A stretch of 64,000 nucleotides of DNA from the NCBI GenBank assembly GCA_034401135.1, contig JAWZSP010000004.1, positions 1,860,001 through 1,924,000 of the forward strand, given 5' to 3'. This document shows positions 35,312 through 49,355 of this stretch, piece by piece. Under the pieces are notes generated by a model, which saw only the letters and a program-made list of their open reading frames with translations, had not been told where the DNA came from and ran no database searches. Each line of letters starts with the position of its first letter. Position 1 is the stretch's first letter. The stretch comes from Volutella citrinella (taxonomy: Eukaryota; Ascomycota; Sordariomycetes; Hypocreales; Nectriaceae). Position numbers and translations under genes: made by a program.

Positions 35312-36319
35312 ATTTTTTTACTTTTTTTTAAAACTAGCTCTAAATATATTTATATATAGATAGCCTGTTTTTTTATAAAATAAGTAGTTATTAACTATTA
35401 TATAAATTACTACTCTTTTTTTATTAGACTAATTATAATTATTAAATAAAAACTAATTAATACTTTTTATTAAAAATAAATAAGTCCTTAATATATAAGC
35501 TAGGCTTAATAACTTACTAATAATTATAATTTTTTAATAAATAATAAACTAAAATAAGTTTATTTATTAATTAATTACTAAGTATTTACTAAAAGAATAT
35601 AAATATAAATAACTTTTAAAATATAATTATAAGATATTTTAAAAAGATAATAATAATATTACTATTAATAATTAAATTAAAGTAATTAAAATAAGAAATA
35701 ATTTTTAAAAATATACTTTTATAATATAAAAGATCTATTAAATATAAATATAAATATATTATAAAAAGTAATAAGTTTAATAAATATATATTAAAGGCTT
35801 AATAAATAAAGACTTTATATAAAATAATTTTATTAAGTTTATATAATAATAGTATATTAACTTATATTTAAGAAAATAGTAATTTTATAATAAACTTAAA
35901 GCTTATTATTAAAAAATTAGTAAATTATTATTAAAATTCTTTTAAATTTAAAAAGTAATTTATATATTCTTAAATATATAAAGACTTAATAATAACTTAA
36001 TAATAATATATTATTTTTATTATTATTTAAAAAAGAACTTATATAATAAGATTAATTAATAAATAATTAATTTACTAAATATTTAAGATATTATTAATAA
36101 AATTAAATAGATCTAGATTTATTTTAATATAATAAATAATAATATTTTAATAAATTATTATAAATATATATTAAACTATATAAGACTAAATACTAATTTA
36201 AAAAAATATAAGCTAGGGTATAATTTTTTAAAAAAAAAAAAGACTAATTTTAATAAAACCCTAATTAAAGTACCTATATATAAAAAAAGCCTTAAAAAGC
36301 TAATCTATAGAAACTATAA

Positions 36320-39300
36320 TATTATTATTATAAATATCTTAATTATAAAAATACTAATTACTTTATAAAAAAATACTAAAATAAATTAATCTTAATAATT
36401 CTAATACTAATTATATTACTAAAAGTTATAATATAAAAAGTTATATTTTAATTATTAGCTAATAACTTTTTAAAAAATAAATAAATATTAATAGTAAAAT
36501 AGTACTATAAGTACCTAAACTTATTATTACTATCTTAATTAGCTAAATAATTAAAAATAATATAATTATTATTTAAAAATACTAAAAATAATAAGTTATT
36601 ATAAATATAAATACTTATATATAAATTAATTTTATAAGTAATTATTTAGTTTTATAAATAGGTTTCTAACTATTTATAAAAGTTAAGGTTTTTAAATTAT
36701 AAAATTAATAAAATATTACTAATTAAAAAAGTAGTTAAATATATAAAATTAGATTCTTTTTAATTAATAAGTATAGTTAGTTATATAAAATCTATTATAA
36801 CTTTATTAATATAAACTAACTTAAAAACTTTAATAACTTACTTTTATTTAATAATTTAATAAGTTAAAAGGGTATTTTTATTTTAATAACTACTTATATA
36901 TAGTAATATAATACTATATCTATTATTAATTTAGAATTCTTTATATTTAAAATTATAAAATAATAAAAAAAGGCTTATATTCTCTATATATATAATACTA
37001 TTTTAAATAAAGATTATAAAATAATATCCTTAAGTAAGAAACCTTTAAATTAAATAGTATTATTACTTATTAAATTTATAAACTTTATATAAGTATTTAA
37101 TAAATAATTAATAAAAGAATTACTACTTTTATTAAATATAAAATATATAATTAATATATAAAAAGGTAAGATACTTTTATTTAAGCCTTTTTACTTTTTA
37201 AATAAAAAAAAATAAAATACTTTTAAAATACCTTATAAAATAATAAGTAGTAAGTTATATTAATAAAAATAAAAGCTTTATAAATACTCTTATTTTATTT
37301 ATTCTTAAAAAAAATAAGACTTTATATTTATATATAAACTATTAAAGACTTAATATAATTATTATAAAGAACGAATACCCTTTATTATTAATTAATAAAT
37401 TATTAAACTATCTTTTTTATATTAAATAAATATTTATAATTAACTTTTAAAATATATATTATTATATCTAGATTAAAAAAAATAACTATTAAAAAATAGT
37501 ATTTTAAATATAATATAGCTATTTTAAATATAATATAATACTTTTTAATTTTATTAATATATTAATAACTTTCTAAGTATATATATACTAAGTACTTACT
37601 AAATTATTAAATATATATTATATTATATATTTAGATAATATTATTATTTACTTTTAAATAAAAAAGAAATATATTAAGTACTTATACTAAGTCTTAAAAA
37701 AGCTATAAGTTATATAGCTTTATATTAAACTATTAAAATACTCTTTTTATTAATAAAAAATAACCTTTTTAAATTATTATATTATATAAAAGAATATTAA
37801 AATAAAGCTAAAATAAGTCTAATTTATTACTAAATAAAAACTATTTATATTAATATAAGAGCTTTAAGTCTTCTTAAGATTTTATAATTTTTACTAAAAG
37901 TTTATTTTCTATTATTTTATAATAGTATTCTTAATAATAAATTTATTAAAAAATAGCTATTAAAAAAAGAAAATAGGGAAGTTCTAATAGCTAGAGAGTA
38001 TTATAATAGCTTTTAAATTATTAAAATAAGCCTTTAGCTTTATAATTATTTTTTAATACTAAGACCTTATACTACTTATAAAAATAGAAATTAATATTTT
38101 AATTAAAGTAATTATAAATATCCTAACTTAACTATATAATAACTAATAATATTTAGTTATATATTTCTTATATAAATTATTAAAAATAGAAAATAAATAG
38201 GGTACTAATTAATAAGAATTTTTAGTAAACTTAAAGTCTTTAAAATACTAAAACTATTACTTATAAAAACTATTAAAGCAGTTTACTTTACTTATAAATT
38301 ATAAAGTATTATAATAAATCTTTAAGGCCTTAGTAAAAGATCTTTAAAAAAGACTAATTAAATAGGTATATTAGCTCTTAGAGTTTAATTTTAAAATAAA
38401 ATATTATTTTAAGATAAATAACTTAATAAATAGCTTATTAAAGAGGCTAGATTATACTAAGAGTTAGCTTACTTATAGTAATATATTACTAAGTTTAGCT
38501 TATAAACTAAATCTTATTAAGAACTTATTATTAAACTTATAGTAAATAATTATAAGTTAAAAAAATAAAATTAAAATAGTAAAAGTATTTATTTAGATAG
38601 TAAAGACTAATCTAGTTAAGCTATTTTAAACTTAGAAATTAAAAGCTTTTTTACTTTTATAATATAGCCTTTTAAGTAAACTATTATAATATATAATATA
38701 TATTATAATTATTAAAAGCTAAAAAAGTATATAAAGGAAATTAGTAAAGAGTAGTATACTTATAATATCAGCTTTTTAAAATAATATTTATAAAAAATAT
38801 ATTAAAGACCTAGATAAAACTAGGATTATTATTTTAGACTAATATATTTTATACTTTATTATAAAAGAACTTATAAAAAATAAAATAGTATTTTTAATAT
38901 AATTATTTTATAAACTAAAAGTACTAGTTTAAGAGCTATAAATTATTAATTTAAAATATATAGTTTATATAAAAGTATTATATACTAATACTAAGAAAAA
39001 GAACTATTAAATTAATTAAGATAGTACCTTATTTTTTAAAAGTAGGCTTATAATTTTAAAAAAAAGATCTTTATAATAAAAGATCTTTTATTAATATTAT
39101 AATAACCTAAGATTAGAGTATATAAAAGTTATAAAGACTTTAGAATTAATTTTATAAAAATTCTATTAAATTAACTTTTTTAAGAATATCTAAGAGTATA
39201 TAAAAACTTATAACTTATACTAAGGTATATATATATTAAAATATTAGTTTTATAGTAAATTATAAATATTACTATTACTATTATATCTTTTCTAAGAAAT

Positions 39301-40312
39301 TAGTATAGACTTTATTATTAAACTACTATAAAATATATAGTTAAATAGTAAGCTAGTAGATATAATCTTTATAATTATTTATAAAATAATTAAATATATA
39401 TTTTTTATTTTAATAATAAAGTAGCTAAATACTATATAATTAGTAGGTATTTTTTATAAGTACTTTAAGTATAAATATAGTACTTTAAAAAGAATTATTA
39501 ATAATAAAGATAAGCTTTTTATAAACTAATTTTAAGCTAACTTAATAATAAAATAAACTATTAAATACTAACTATTTATAATATACTATTTATAAATAGA
39601 TAGATAGATAGAAAGGTTAAATTAAATATTAAAAAAGTATTTATAAATATATATTAAAAAGTCCTTATAAAATTAAGTAGTATATTTTTAAAAAATAAAG
39701 TTTATATATAATAATAATAAGTATAATACTATTAGTATATTTCTAATTAAAGTATTTATAAGCTACTACTTATATATTATTAAATATATACTATATATAT
39801 TAAAAATAAAAGTTAAAAGTATATAAGAATATATAGAAAAGATTATAAAAGTATAATAAAAAGTTATATAATATTAATAAATAGCTATAGAAATATAAGC
39901 TAAGTACTATAATAAGTACTACTAAGAGTAGGTATATATAAAAGGCTAAATAGTTAGTTTTAGTATATAGAATTTTTATTTTAAAAATAAAAAGCTAGTA
40001 TTATATTTTATATATATTAAAATTATTAAATAATATAATAAGTAAGTATATTAAGTAGCTTTACTAAGTAAATATATAAGAATATATAATATTATATTAG
40101 TTATATTATTAAAACTTTAGAATAATAGGGTTATAAATAATTATATACTAAATAATCTTTTTAATTTTAAAAAAAAAAAAAAAGAGTAAGAAGTAAAAGA
40201 AATTATTATATATAAATAAGATAATAATAATACTTTTTTTTAAGTTAAATAGCTAGGCTGGCTTATAGAATATAATATATAAAAGCTAAAAAAGTATTTA
40301 ATAAATATATAA
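36320..40312 (+). pseudogene. Decayed gag-pol of element A
   Basis: Landmarks survive despite stops in all frames. A gag zinc knuckle with perfect C-X2-C-X4-H-X4-C spacing lies at 36320-36361, with every Cys and His codon turned into Tyr (TGT/TGC/CAT to TAT/TAC). Reverse transcriptase is at about 37,310-37,700, with the catalytic box reading YLDN at 37628-37639, so the second Asp is lost. Integrase follows at about 39,000-39,750 and a chromodomain at about 40,198-40,312. It cannot encode functional protein. Confidence 0.8.
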
Positions 40313-41889
40313 AAAAAACTATAGGTATATTATAAATAAGCTAAATAATTTTATAAAAAGTAGGATAATAATAAGTAATTACTAAAGTTTTAATAAATAT
40401 ATAATATTACTATATTAAAACTTTAATTTAAACTTTAATATTATAAAAGCTTAAACTAAAAGTAATTAAATTTATACTTAAAAGCTAAGTTATTACTAAA
40501 AATAAAGTAAATTATTACTATAAGTAGCTAAAATTAAAAATACTTTTTAATACTTTCTTAAAAAGCTATAAGTAAAAAACTAAATAAATACTATATACTC
40601 TATATATTATTACTATTACTTTTACTACTATTATTTTTATTACTAGTATTATTACTATTACTAAGGCTATCCTTATTAAAAATACTTAATAGAAAATTAT
40701 CCTCCTCCTTCTTACTATCTGCCTGCTATTATATAAAAGCAGTATTATAATACTATTAAGCTAATAAAGGCCCGCTCTGCCTAGGATAATAGATTAGTTT
40801 TAAATAAGTATATTAAATTAAGTACTTTAGTACTGCTCGCTCTATATACTAAAAATAAAGGGTATAATAAGCTTAAGAAAGGCTTATTAATTAATTAGCC
40901 TTACTTAAAAAAGTTTCTTTTTATTTAATTATAAAATTAAAAGCTTTTAAAACTTTATTAATTTTTATAATAGTAAAGTTATCCTAGATATATATTAATT
41001 AAGTAGCCTTAATATAAGTAATAGTATTAATAAAAATAATTATTTATACTTATAATAAAGAAAAATTAGAAATAGTAAAAATATAGTAAAAGCTTAATTT
41101 ATATTTTATAAAATTATAATAATTAGTAGCTCTTAGATAGAGCTAGTTTTTTAAAACTGCTATTATATAAGTATAACTTTAGTATTAATATTATAAGTAT
41201 TTACTAAGTTTATAATAGTTTTTTAAAAAAACTTTTAGGCCTTAGTATAAATATCTATTATATCTAAAAGAGTATTATAATAGCTAATAAAAATAAAATT
41301 TATATAACTTTTAGTAAAAATATAGTAATAATTAATATTTTTAAGAGTATTTTAATAAGCTTAGGCTAAGTTATAAAGTTTAACTAGGATCTAAGATAAA
41401 GTTAGAAAATATCTAAGTAAAAGTTTAGTAATATATTACTTAATATTTAGCTTTATTTATTTTATAAATAATATAATATTTCTTATTATTATTATAATAG
41501 TATTTAATTAAAAGATTATAATTAATAAAGATAAAATAGTAAAAATATAGCGCTTTATTAATATAAATTCTAATAAAACCTTTTTACTTATTAAAAATAA
41601 ATACTAATAAAATATTTTTAATTTAAAAAAGTACTATTATATTAATAATAATAATATAATAAGAATTAAAAATTTAAAAATAAAATTAATAATTTTATAA
41701 AAAAAAAAGAAAACTAAGTATTATAATAAAAAGTTAATAAAAAGATAGTAACTTAATAATAATATATAAAAGAGCTAATAATCTAGAAAAATAATAAATT
41801 AATAAGTTATTATTATTATAAAGGCTAGATATATATAGACTATATATATAGTAAAGTAGGGCTAAAAGCGTGCTCTATTTATAATAAGG
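40313..41889 (+). other. 3' tail of element A between chromodomain and LTR side
   Basis: About 1.6 kb that aligns with 60,296-61,885 of copy B. No known retrotransposon domain was recognised on either strand. Short TTA/TAT triplet-rich runs lie near 40,600-40,650. Confidence 0.6.
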
Positions 41890-41894
41890 TAATT
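41890..41894. repeat. Left target-site duplication of element C (TAATT)
   Basis: TAATT directly before the 5' LTR of element C is repeated at 49148-49152 directly after its 3' LTR. Five base pairs is the normal Ty3/Gypsy duplication length. Confidence 0.85.
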
Positions 41895-42174
41895 TATTAT
41901 AGTATCTAGTATTAAGCTCTACCTTAGCTATAGAGCGCTACCTAGCTTAGTTATAAAAGCTAGCAGAGCTAGGTATAAAAAGCAGAGTAATATTACTACT
42001 AATATATATACTTTAAAGAGTTTTATAGTATATAATATTATAAAGAAAGCTTACTAAAATATTAAGTAAGCTTTAGTTACTTTTTATTATAGAATCCTAC
42101 TATTACCTCTCTTTTTATAGAGCTATATAGCCTAACCTATATATTATTTATATATTATATACCTTATAATAATA
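41895..42174 (+). repeat. 5' LTR of element C
   Basis: 280 bp, matching 48868-49147 base for base in length. It begins TATTATAG and ends AATA, as expected from TG..CA ends after transition mutation. Confidence 0.92.
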
Positions 42175-43358
42175 ATTCTAAAGCTTTTTTATAACTCTTT
42201 AAGGATATAATAGTATTAAATAGGAGAAGTATATTAGCAAACTACTTAATAAAAAGGCAAGCCTTTTTAGACCCTTTTTAAAAAGATAATTCTATATTTC
42301 TTAACTAAATTACTAAAATCTCTTTTTTATTAAACTCTAAGGCTAGTAAGCCTTAGATTACTTATATAAAAAGGTATAGGACTAGGAAGAAAACTACTTA
42401 AGGACTAAAAGAAACTTAATAAGTAGAAGACCTAGTGCTAATATAGAGCTCCCTTAGCACAGTTTAATTATAAAAAAGGCAGGATAGTTTCTAGTAATAG
42501 CTAGAAGCCTTAAGAGAAATCTAGCACTTCTAGGTTAAAACCTAGTTTCTAGAAAAAGAAGTGGGTTAAGCGCTTACTAATACTTATTATAAGAGGTACT
42601 AAACCTTAAGATCTTCTTTCTTAAAGAAGGAGATTAACCTTAAGTTATTAAAACTTAAGGTTTTAATTATTTTATTAACTACTTAAAAGTAAGAAGATTA
42701 GCTACTAGGCTTATAATATACTTTCTAAGGCTTGTATAAATTTAAGAGAGACTGGTATAAGATAGTACTAGCTTTATAATATTTAGATAGTAATAGTCAA
42801 GCCTTTTTTAAAAAGTTTTTAAAAGCTCTCTTAGAGAAGAAATAAGAGGCTTTTAAGAGGGATTAAGATACCTTTTAGACTTAGTTAAAGTCCTTAATTT
42901 ATAAAGCCCTTAATATTAAAATCTTAATTAGGTTCTAATTAAAAAGGGCTAAGTAGTAAGTAGACTAAACTTTTTAAGAATTCTATTACTACTTAAACTT
43001 TATTAAATAATAGCTAGGATACTACTAAAGTAGGTAGAAGTAAGGAATTATATTTTTAGGTAAGTTATAAAAGCTGCTTTAAAATAGGCTAATTAAAGTA
43101 AATATAGACTTTTATTAAGAGACTTTTATATAAAAAGTAGAAGTAATCTAGCTCTTTATAAAATATTAAGTCTTAAAGGATAAGTAAAAGTAGGATAATA
43201 AAAAGGAGCTAGTAGAGAAATACTAAAAAAAAGCTTTTAAATTATTCCCTTTTTAAAAAGTAAAGAAAAAAAGGTAAGATAGCCCCTTTTTAAAGAACTT
43301 TACTAAGTTAAGAAGCCTTTTAGATAAGAAGCTAAAAACTAAGTAAGGGGATATTTAA

Positions 43359-43400
43359 TATTATAATTATTAAGAGCTAGGCTATATTATATCTAATTAC
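43359..43400 (+). pseudogene. Gag zinc knuckle remnant of element C
   Basis: In one frame the spacing C-X2-C-X4-H-X4-C is exact, with the four ligand codons reading TAT, TAT, TAT and TAC (Tyr in place of Cys and His). This places the end of gag and the direction of the element. Confidence 0.8.
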
Positions 43401-44409
43401 CCTAAGATAAAAAAAGAAGATAGTATTAAGAAGGTAGTAAGAAAAGTGTTAGAATAGTAAAGGATTTAATAACTTTTAGTAACCTAAACCTTTTTATATT
43501 TACTAATAGATAAACCCTAGAGATAGTATTAAAAGTTAAACTCTTACTTAGTTACTAGAATAGTCTAGTTATACTATTATAAAACCCTTTTAAGAAGATC
43601 TTAAGTTAATTCCTTAGTTTTAAAAATCTAAGGCTATTATAATTAACCTTATAACTCCTAGCCTAAGCCTTAGTATATACCTCCTAATTAATAATTATAA
43701 TAAAAGCACTTCTTAATACTAAAAGGGTAAGTAATATAATTAATAAAAGCATTACTAACTATATAAGCCTCTAAAAGTTATATAAAAGGGCCCTGATTTT
43801 AATAAGTATAGATTAGATAGTTTTAAGAATAGGTAATATTTAGATTATATTTATATCTTTAACTAACTTTAGGAAAGTTACTTATTAAGTAACTCTCTTA
43901 ATAATAGGGACTTAAAGAAGCTTTAATATCCTCTTACTATTCTTCTAAATATTATTATCTAAGATAGTAATCTTAATTAATATCTAGGAAAGAAGATAGT
44001 AATTTAAATTAAAATAGGACTAAATCTAGGTTAAAAGTGCCTAGAAGTTTTAATAAACTTACTAAATAATAAAATAAGTATATAGTATTTATAAGATAGA
44101 TATAAGCTATTTATTAAGGTATTAAGATTATAAAACCTATTAATATATTAAAAAAATCCTTATTAAGTTAAAAAGCTTATAGTAATTTTTTTAAAAAGAG
44201 AGTATAGTAAAACTCTTATTATATAGTAAGTAGGACTATATAATTAATATTATATTAGGGAAGTTACTACTTTTTAAACTAATCTACTTACTCTTATAGA
44301 AGGAACTTAATATACTTTATTAATACCTAGCTGATAATTTAGTAAATAGATATATTTAATACTTAAAAAGCTTAATAAAAGCTCTAATTCTTTTTATTCT
44401 TAAGTTAGA

Positions 44410-44800
44410 TAGGTCTTTTTACTTATATATTAACTACTAGGGGCTGAATAAAGTAATAACTAAGAATTAGTACCCTTTCTTATTAATTTTAGAAATTATA
44501 AATTATATTTAAAGCTACTGCTTTTTTAATAAGCTAGATATTAAAAATATATATTATTAGATCTAAATAAAAGCAGGCAATAAGTAGAAGATAGCTTTTT
44601 AAACTTACTATAAGTATTTTAAGTATATAGTTATACTATTTAAACTTACTAATACCCTAGCTACTTTTTAAGATTATATCTACTAAGTCTTAAAGGACTT
44701 TTTAGATATAGTCTGTATTATATTTATAAATAATATACTAATCTACTTAAAAAATTATAAATCCTATATAAAAGCCTTTTAATAAGTAATTAAATAGCTT
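44410..44800 (+). pseudogene. Reverse transcriptase remnant of element C
   Basis: The frame shows the Gypsy-type RT blocks (GLNKV near 44,440, LDIKN near 44,540, LTN.LATF near 44,640) with stops where Trp, Arg and Gln codons are expected. The catalytic box at 44723-44746 reads FINNILIY, both Asp codons having become Asn, so the enzyme would be inactive even without the stops. Confidence 0.85.
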
Positions 44801-46079
44801 ATAGTAGCCAGACTGTATATAGCGCTAAATAAGTACTGTTTTTATTAATTAGAAATTGCATTTCTTAGGTTTATTATATTAGTAATAAGGGTGTCTATAG
44901 ACTTTAAAAGAGTTAAGATAATTACCTTATAATTAAAGCTAAAAACCTATTAAAAGGTCTAGATATTCCTAGGTTTTTATAATTTTTATAAGAGATTTAT
45001 ATAAGGCTACTTTTCAATAACAGCCCTTTTATTAGACCTTTTAAAAAGGTTAGTTAAGAGTAAAAAACTAAGAGAAGTAACTCTTATAAATAAGTAGTAG
45101 AATATCTTCTAAGAGCTTTATAAATCTTTCTAAAGGGTATTAATATTATACTACTTTGACTTAGAGAAATTTATATAATTAAAAACTAATACCTTATATT
45201 TTATAATATTAAGTATTATCTTTTAATAAAAAGGAGATAGTCTTTAGTACCTTATTATATTTTAGTTATAAAAGTTTTAAAAAGCTAAGTTAAATTATAA
45301 TACCCTAGATAAAGAAATATTTATAATTATAGAGTTATTTATAAATTAAAAGTACTATCTTAAAAAGCTAGTAAAACTTATTAAAGTCCTTAGTAACTAT
45401 TAAAATTTATAATCTTTTATAAAAAAGGAGTATTTAAATAGTTAGTAAGCTTAGTAATATATTAAGCTTATACTATATAACTTTGTAATTAAGTATTAGC
45501 TAAGTAAAATAAATCCTATTAATAAACCCTTTTAAAAGCTAGATTATAAGAAAGAGAATACTTTTTAAAATAGTCTAGTAAATAGCCTAATAGATTAAAT
45601 AATTACTAAGATTAAACTATTTAAAAAGGTAATAGTATTAATAGATACTAAGATCAGCCTTATATAAGTAGTATAAGACTATAGTAAACCTATTCCTAAA
45701 AGCTATATAATATAGTCAGACTAAGTAAAGAAGAAATTTAAAATACTACCTAAACTTTCTTAAAAAAATATATAAAAGGCCTTAATTAAAGAGATTATTA
45801 ATAATAAGGAAGTCTTAGTAACTCTAATAGAGATAATTAAGATATTATAGTCTTATAATCTAATAATAAAGACTTACTAAGATTTTATTACTAAGTAAAA
45901 GGCTATAAGAAATCCTTATAAATAGTATATTACTAAGGATTTATTATACTTTTAGTAGAGGTTATATATACTAAATAGTATTATATTATAAAATAAGATC
46001 TTTAGGCTATATTATAACTATCTAATAGTAAGTTATTTTAAGATTAATTAAATACTTAAGATACTTTAGTAAAAGCTAT

Positions 46080-46560
46080 ATTAGAAGTATATAAAAGACT
46101 TTATAATATAATAAGTCAGTACTTATTTAATATATTAAAGAATAGTACTAAAAAGATATAAACTATATAATAAGGTCGAACCCTTTTTAATACTTAATTA
46201 ATTATAATCTGAACTATTAATAGACTTTATTATAAGATTGCTACTTATAATAACTAAGTAAAATAAAGTTAATATAATATTAGTTATTATAAATTACTAT
46301 ATAAAGTATACCTAATTCTTAGCTATACCTAAGGTAATTAATATAATAGAGTTCATAGAGTTGTTTTATAAAGAGATTGATTTTATTTTTAGCCTATTAA
46401 ATAATATAATATTAGACAGAGGCTTGATTTTTATAAGTAAATTCTAATAAGCTATCTATATATAAATATTAGTAAAAAGAAGGCTTTTAATAGTATTTTA
46501 CTTATAGAGTAATAAATAAATAGAGTATTTTAATTAGACCTTAGAATATTACTTATATAT
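46080..46560 (+). pseudogene. Integrase core remnant of element C
   Basis: A decayed zinc-binding segment and catalytic core lie downstream of RT/RNase H. The block DRGLIF.SKF around 46,415 matches the second catalytic Asp region of Ty3/Gypsy integrases, and here the Asp codon (GAC) has survived. Confidence 0.75.
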
Positions 46561-47149
46561 ATTTATAAAAAACTATTAAAAAGTGTAGCTAAACTTTTTA
46601 CTATAAGTGCAATTTGCTTATAATAATACTCAGAATGTAATAATAGGTATATTACTAATAAAAGCCTTTATAAAGTACTTACTAAATATATATCTAAGTC
46701 TTAAGGATAATCTTATAAAAAAAGGGATACCTAAAGTAAGTATAAAATTAGTAAGATTATAATAGGTTTAAAAAGAGCTTAAAAACTATTAAAAGAGTAT
46801 AGTAAAGTAATATATAAGAATTATAAACTATAAGTATTAAAAGTATAATTTTAAGAAAGGATAGCTTATATTACTCTTAATAAGTAATCTAAAGTTTTTT
46901 AAATAAAAAAGAAAGCTAGTATTATACTATATTAAGCTCTTTTAAATCTTAGAGAAAGTTAGCTTAAAAGCCTACTAATTAGCTTTATTAGACTAACTAA
47001 GTTATATTTATAATATTTTTTATATAAGCTTGCTAAAGCTCTAGTAGTATTATAAAAAAATACCTAATAAAAGTATACTAATACTTAACTTATAGGATTT
47101 AAAAAAAGAATAAAAAGTTAAGATAGTAAAAAATAAATAAAAATATAAA

Positions 47150-47260
47150 AGTAAGTAATTTTACTTTATTAAGTAATTAGAGTAGCTTATAGAGTTTAAT
47201 TAGTAGGTTTTTAAAATAGATATAAAGAATATAAAAGAGGCAGTTATAAAATATTATAAA
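47150..47260 (+). pseudogene. Chromodomain-like C-terminus of element C integrase
   Basis: The decayed frame shows an aromatic-rich K(W)LE(W)PIEFN-like core followed by a short acidic helix, the pattern of chromodomains at the end of chromovirus integrases. It is weaker than the corresponding segment in B. Confidence 0.55.
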
Positions 47261-48851
47261 GTAAAAAAAGAAAAAGCTATAAAAAAATAAGCTAAATTAA
47301 AAAAAAGCAGCTAGTAAACTTTTATAATTAGCTTATAAAAACCTACTTACTAAATTCTAAAGTAAAAAAGCTATTTAAAACTACTTAAAAACTATTATAA
47401 TCTATTATTAAAACCTTAGTAACTCTAAGTCTAATTTATATTACTAATATTAGTATTATTTAAACTTAAGGACTCTAGTATTATAGTCGCCTGCCTATGC
47501 TATTAAGACTAAGATAAACTAGTATAAAAAGGCTAGGAAGGCGCTTAAGGAGCTTTATAAAAGAAAGTCAGAAGTACTATAAAAAAGCTATTAATATAGC
47601 AAGCTTATTATTTATTCTCTTAAGCTATAAACTTATTCTAAAACTTATTTAGTAACTAGGCGAGGTACTAAATAGTATTAAAATTTATTACTTAAAAGCT
47701 CTATACCTACTACTTTTTAAGCTAGTCTATAAGAATATAAGACTTTTAAGTAGCTTAATTAAAAGTGCTTTTTAATAAGTAAAGTATCTATATCTTAGTA
47801 ATAGCTTAGGAGTAAAACCTAGGCTTATTATAACCTAGCTAAAAACTCTTAAAAAAATAAAAGAATTTTTATTATTAATATAAGCTATCTTTATTAGTAT
47901 ATTATAATAGGTATTATTTAGGAAATAGTTATAATTATTATATATTTTTTAATAAAAAGTTAGTAAAAGTAGAATAATTAGATTAAGAAGAGTTTATAAA
48001 GTTCTTAAGCTTCTTAATATAATAAGCAGCTATAAACTTAAGATTAAAGATCTTACTATTTTATTATAAAGCTTTAGTAATACTAAGTATGCTTAGGATC
48101 TTAAAAAACTTATAAATAGTAGTATATACTTTATATACTTAAAGAAATATATAGTAGATATTTATTAAGATAATTATAAAGTTAGTTAAGTTAGAACTAA
48201 AGAAAAAAAAAGTATCTATAAAAGTAAAAAGAACTTAAAGAAGGTTAATATAATTAAGAATAATAGTTAAGTTAGTAGTATTACTTTTTATTTTATTAAA
48301 AGGCCTAGAGGGGTTAGAAAGTTAAATAAAACTAAAGAGATAAATACTTATAAGTAATAAGTCTTATTACTATACTTATAATATAAATAGTAACTACTTA
48401 TAGTGCTAAAGAAAGTATAAAATAAAAGTATAGTAATAAGAATACCTTAGGAATTAGCCTAGATATATAAGTAATTATAGTACTTAATTATACTAAGACA
48501 CTTTATATACTATATAAAAGGTATTAAAATAGGTATAAAATAAGTAGCTAAAGTTATAAGAAAAGTAAAAAAAGATATTATAAAAAAGCAGCGTGGAATT
48601 TATATAGCCTGAAAATATTAATAGATAAGAAAAAAGGAAAAAAGGCAGTTAAGTAGAAAGAAGGCCTTCTTTTTATACCTTAAAGAGCATAGTTACTAAT
48701 TATAAATATAATTACTAATTGCAAAAATAATTACTTATTTAATTTGCCTTAATATAATAAAAATAGAATATAGCTAGTAGTAATTTACTACTAAATTATA
48801 ATAAGGTTAGCAGTTATATTTTACTAGCCCTAGTACTAGAAATAGCGCTAT
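47261..48851 (+). other. 3' tail of element C after the chromodomain
   Basis: About 1.6 kb before the polypurine tract. No known domain was recognised. The Lys-rich decayed plus frame around 48,090-48,260 is not informative. Family 1 elements have a tail of similar length but unrelated sequence. Confidence 0.55.
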
Positions 48852-48863
48852 AAGAGGGGGGAT
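48852..48863 (+). other. Polypurine tract of element C
   Basis: AAGAGGGGGGAT lies five bases before the 3' LTR. Plus-strand DNA synthesis of LTR elements is primed from such a tract. Its run of six G is one of the longest in the AT-rich half. Confidence 0.75.
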
Positions 48864-48867
48864 AAAT

Positions 48868-49147
48868 TATTATAATATCTAGTATTAGGCTCTACTTTAG
48901 CCGCAGAGTGCTGCCTAGCTTAATTATAAAGGCTAGCAGAGCTAGGTATAAAGAGCAGGGTAATACTACTACTAATATATATACTCTAAGGAGCTTTATA
49001 ATATATAATATTATAAAGGAAGCTTATTAAAATATTAGGCAAGCTTTAGTTACTTTTTATTATAAAATCCTATTATTACCTCTCTCTTTATAAAGCTATA
49101 CAGCCTAACTTATATATTATTTATATATTATATACCTTATAGTAATA
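48868..49147 (+). repeat. 3' LTR of element C
   Basis: 280 bp, equal in length to the 5' LTR. The differences I saw between the pair are transitions (C/T or G/A). Confidence 0.92.
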
Positions 49148-49152
49148 TAATT
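49148..49152. repeat. Right target-site duplication of element C (TAATT)
   Basis: It matches 41890-41894 and overlaps the first base of the resumed 3' LTR of element A. Confidence 0.85.
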
Positions 49153-49355
49153 ATAAAGATTTAATTATATTTAGTGTAGTTATTATATTAGTAAAGGAAC
49201 TTTAATTTAGTTAGTATTAGCTTACTATTAAAGGCTTAGTAAGCTTTTACTAAGCTTATATATAAAATTAGAGACTTTAAGTAGAAGTAAATATACTAGC
49301 CTAACTTTAAGAGTATACTCTTTCTTAGTTTTAAACTTTTAATTATTACTTTATA
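49152..49355 (+). repeat. 3' LTR of element A
   Basis: 204 bp, aligning over its length with the two LTRs of copy B. It is followed directly by inverted family 2 sequence (element D). Confidence 0.85.

Larger units (their letters stand above)
41895..49147 (+). mobile_element. Chromovirus copy C (family 2), complete in structure, nested in element A
   Basis: A 7,253-bp LTR retrotransposon with two 280-bp LTRs, a TAATT duplication on both sides and a polypurine tract before the 3' LTR. Gag, reverse transcriptase, integrase and a chromodomain-like C-terminus are in Ty3/Gypsy order on the plus strand. It is inserted at the first bases of the 3' LTR of element A, so it is younger than A. It keeps more G and C than any other copy except B, but all frames carry stops. 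The family is distinct from family 1 in LTR sequence and length. Confidence 0.9.
35115..49355 (+). mobile_element. Chromovirus copy A (family 1), interrupted by element C
   Basis: A Ty3/Gypsy LTR retrotransposon in plus orientation. The 5' LTR is at 35115-35311, the internal region runs 35312-41894 and the 3' LTR is at 49152-49355, with element C inserted between. It is colinear with copy B over its whole length, including the sequence just inside each LTR. Remnants of gag, reverse transcriptase, integrase and chromodomain are in the usual Ty3/Gypsy order, but every frame is full of stops. Its flanks do not match (TAATA on the left, CTTTT on the right), so a target duplication is absent. It is more AT-rich than B. 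Confidence 0.88.

Noticed and set aside
39595..39616. GATA-type microsatellite as an independent repeat
   Set aside because: The same short AGAT run occurs at the colinear position in B (near 59,586) and, altered, in E (near 63,437), so it is part of the element sequence.
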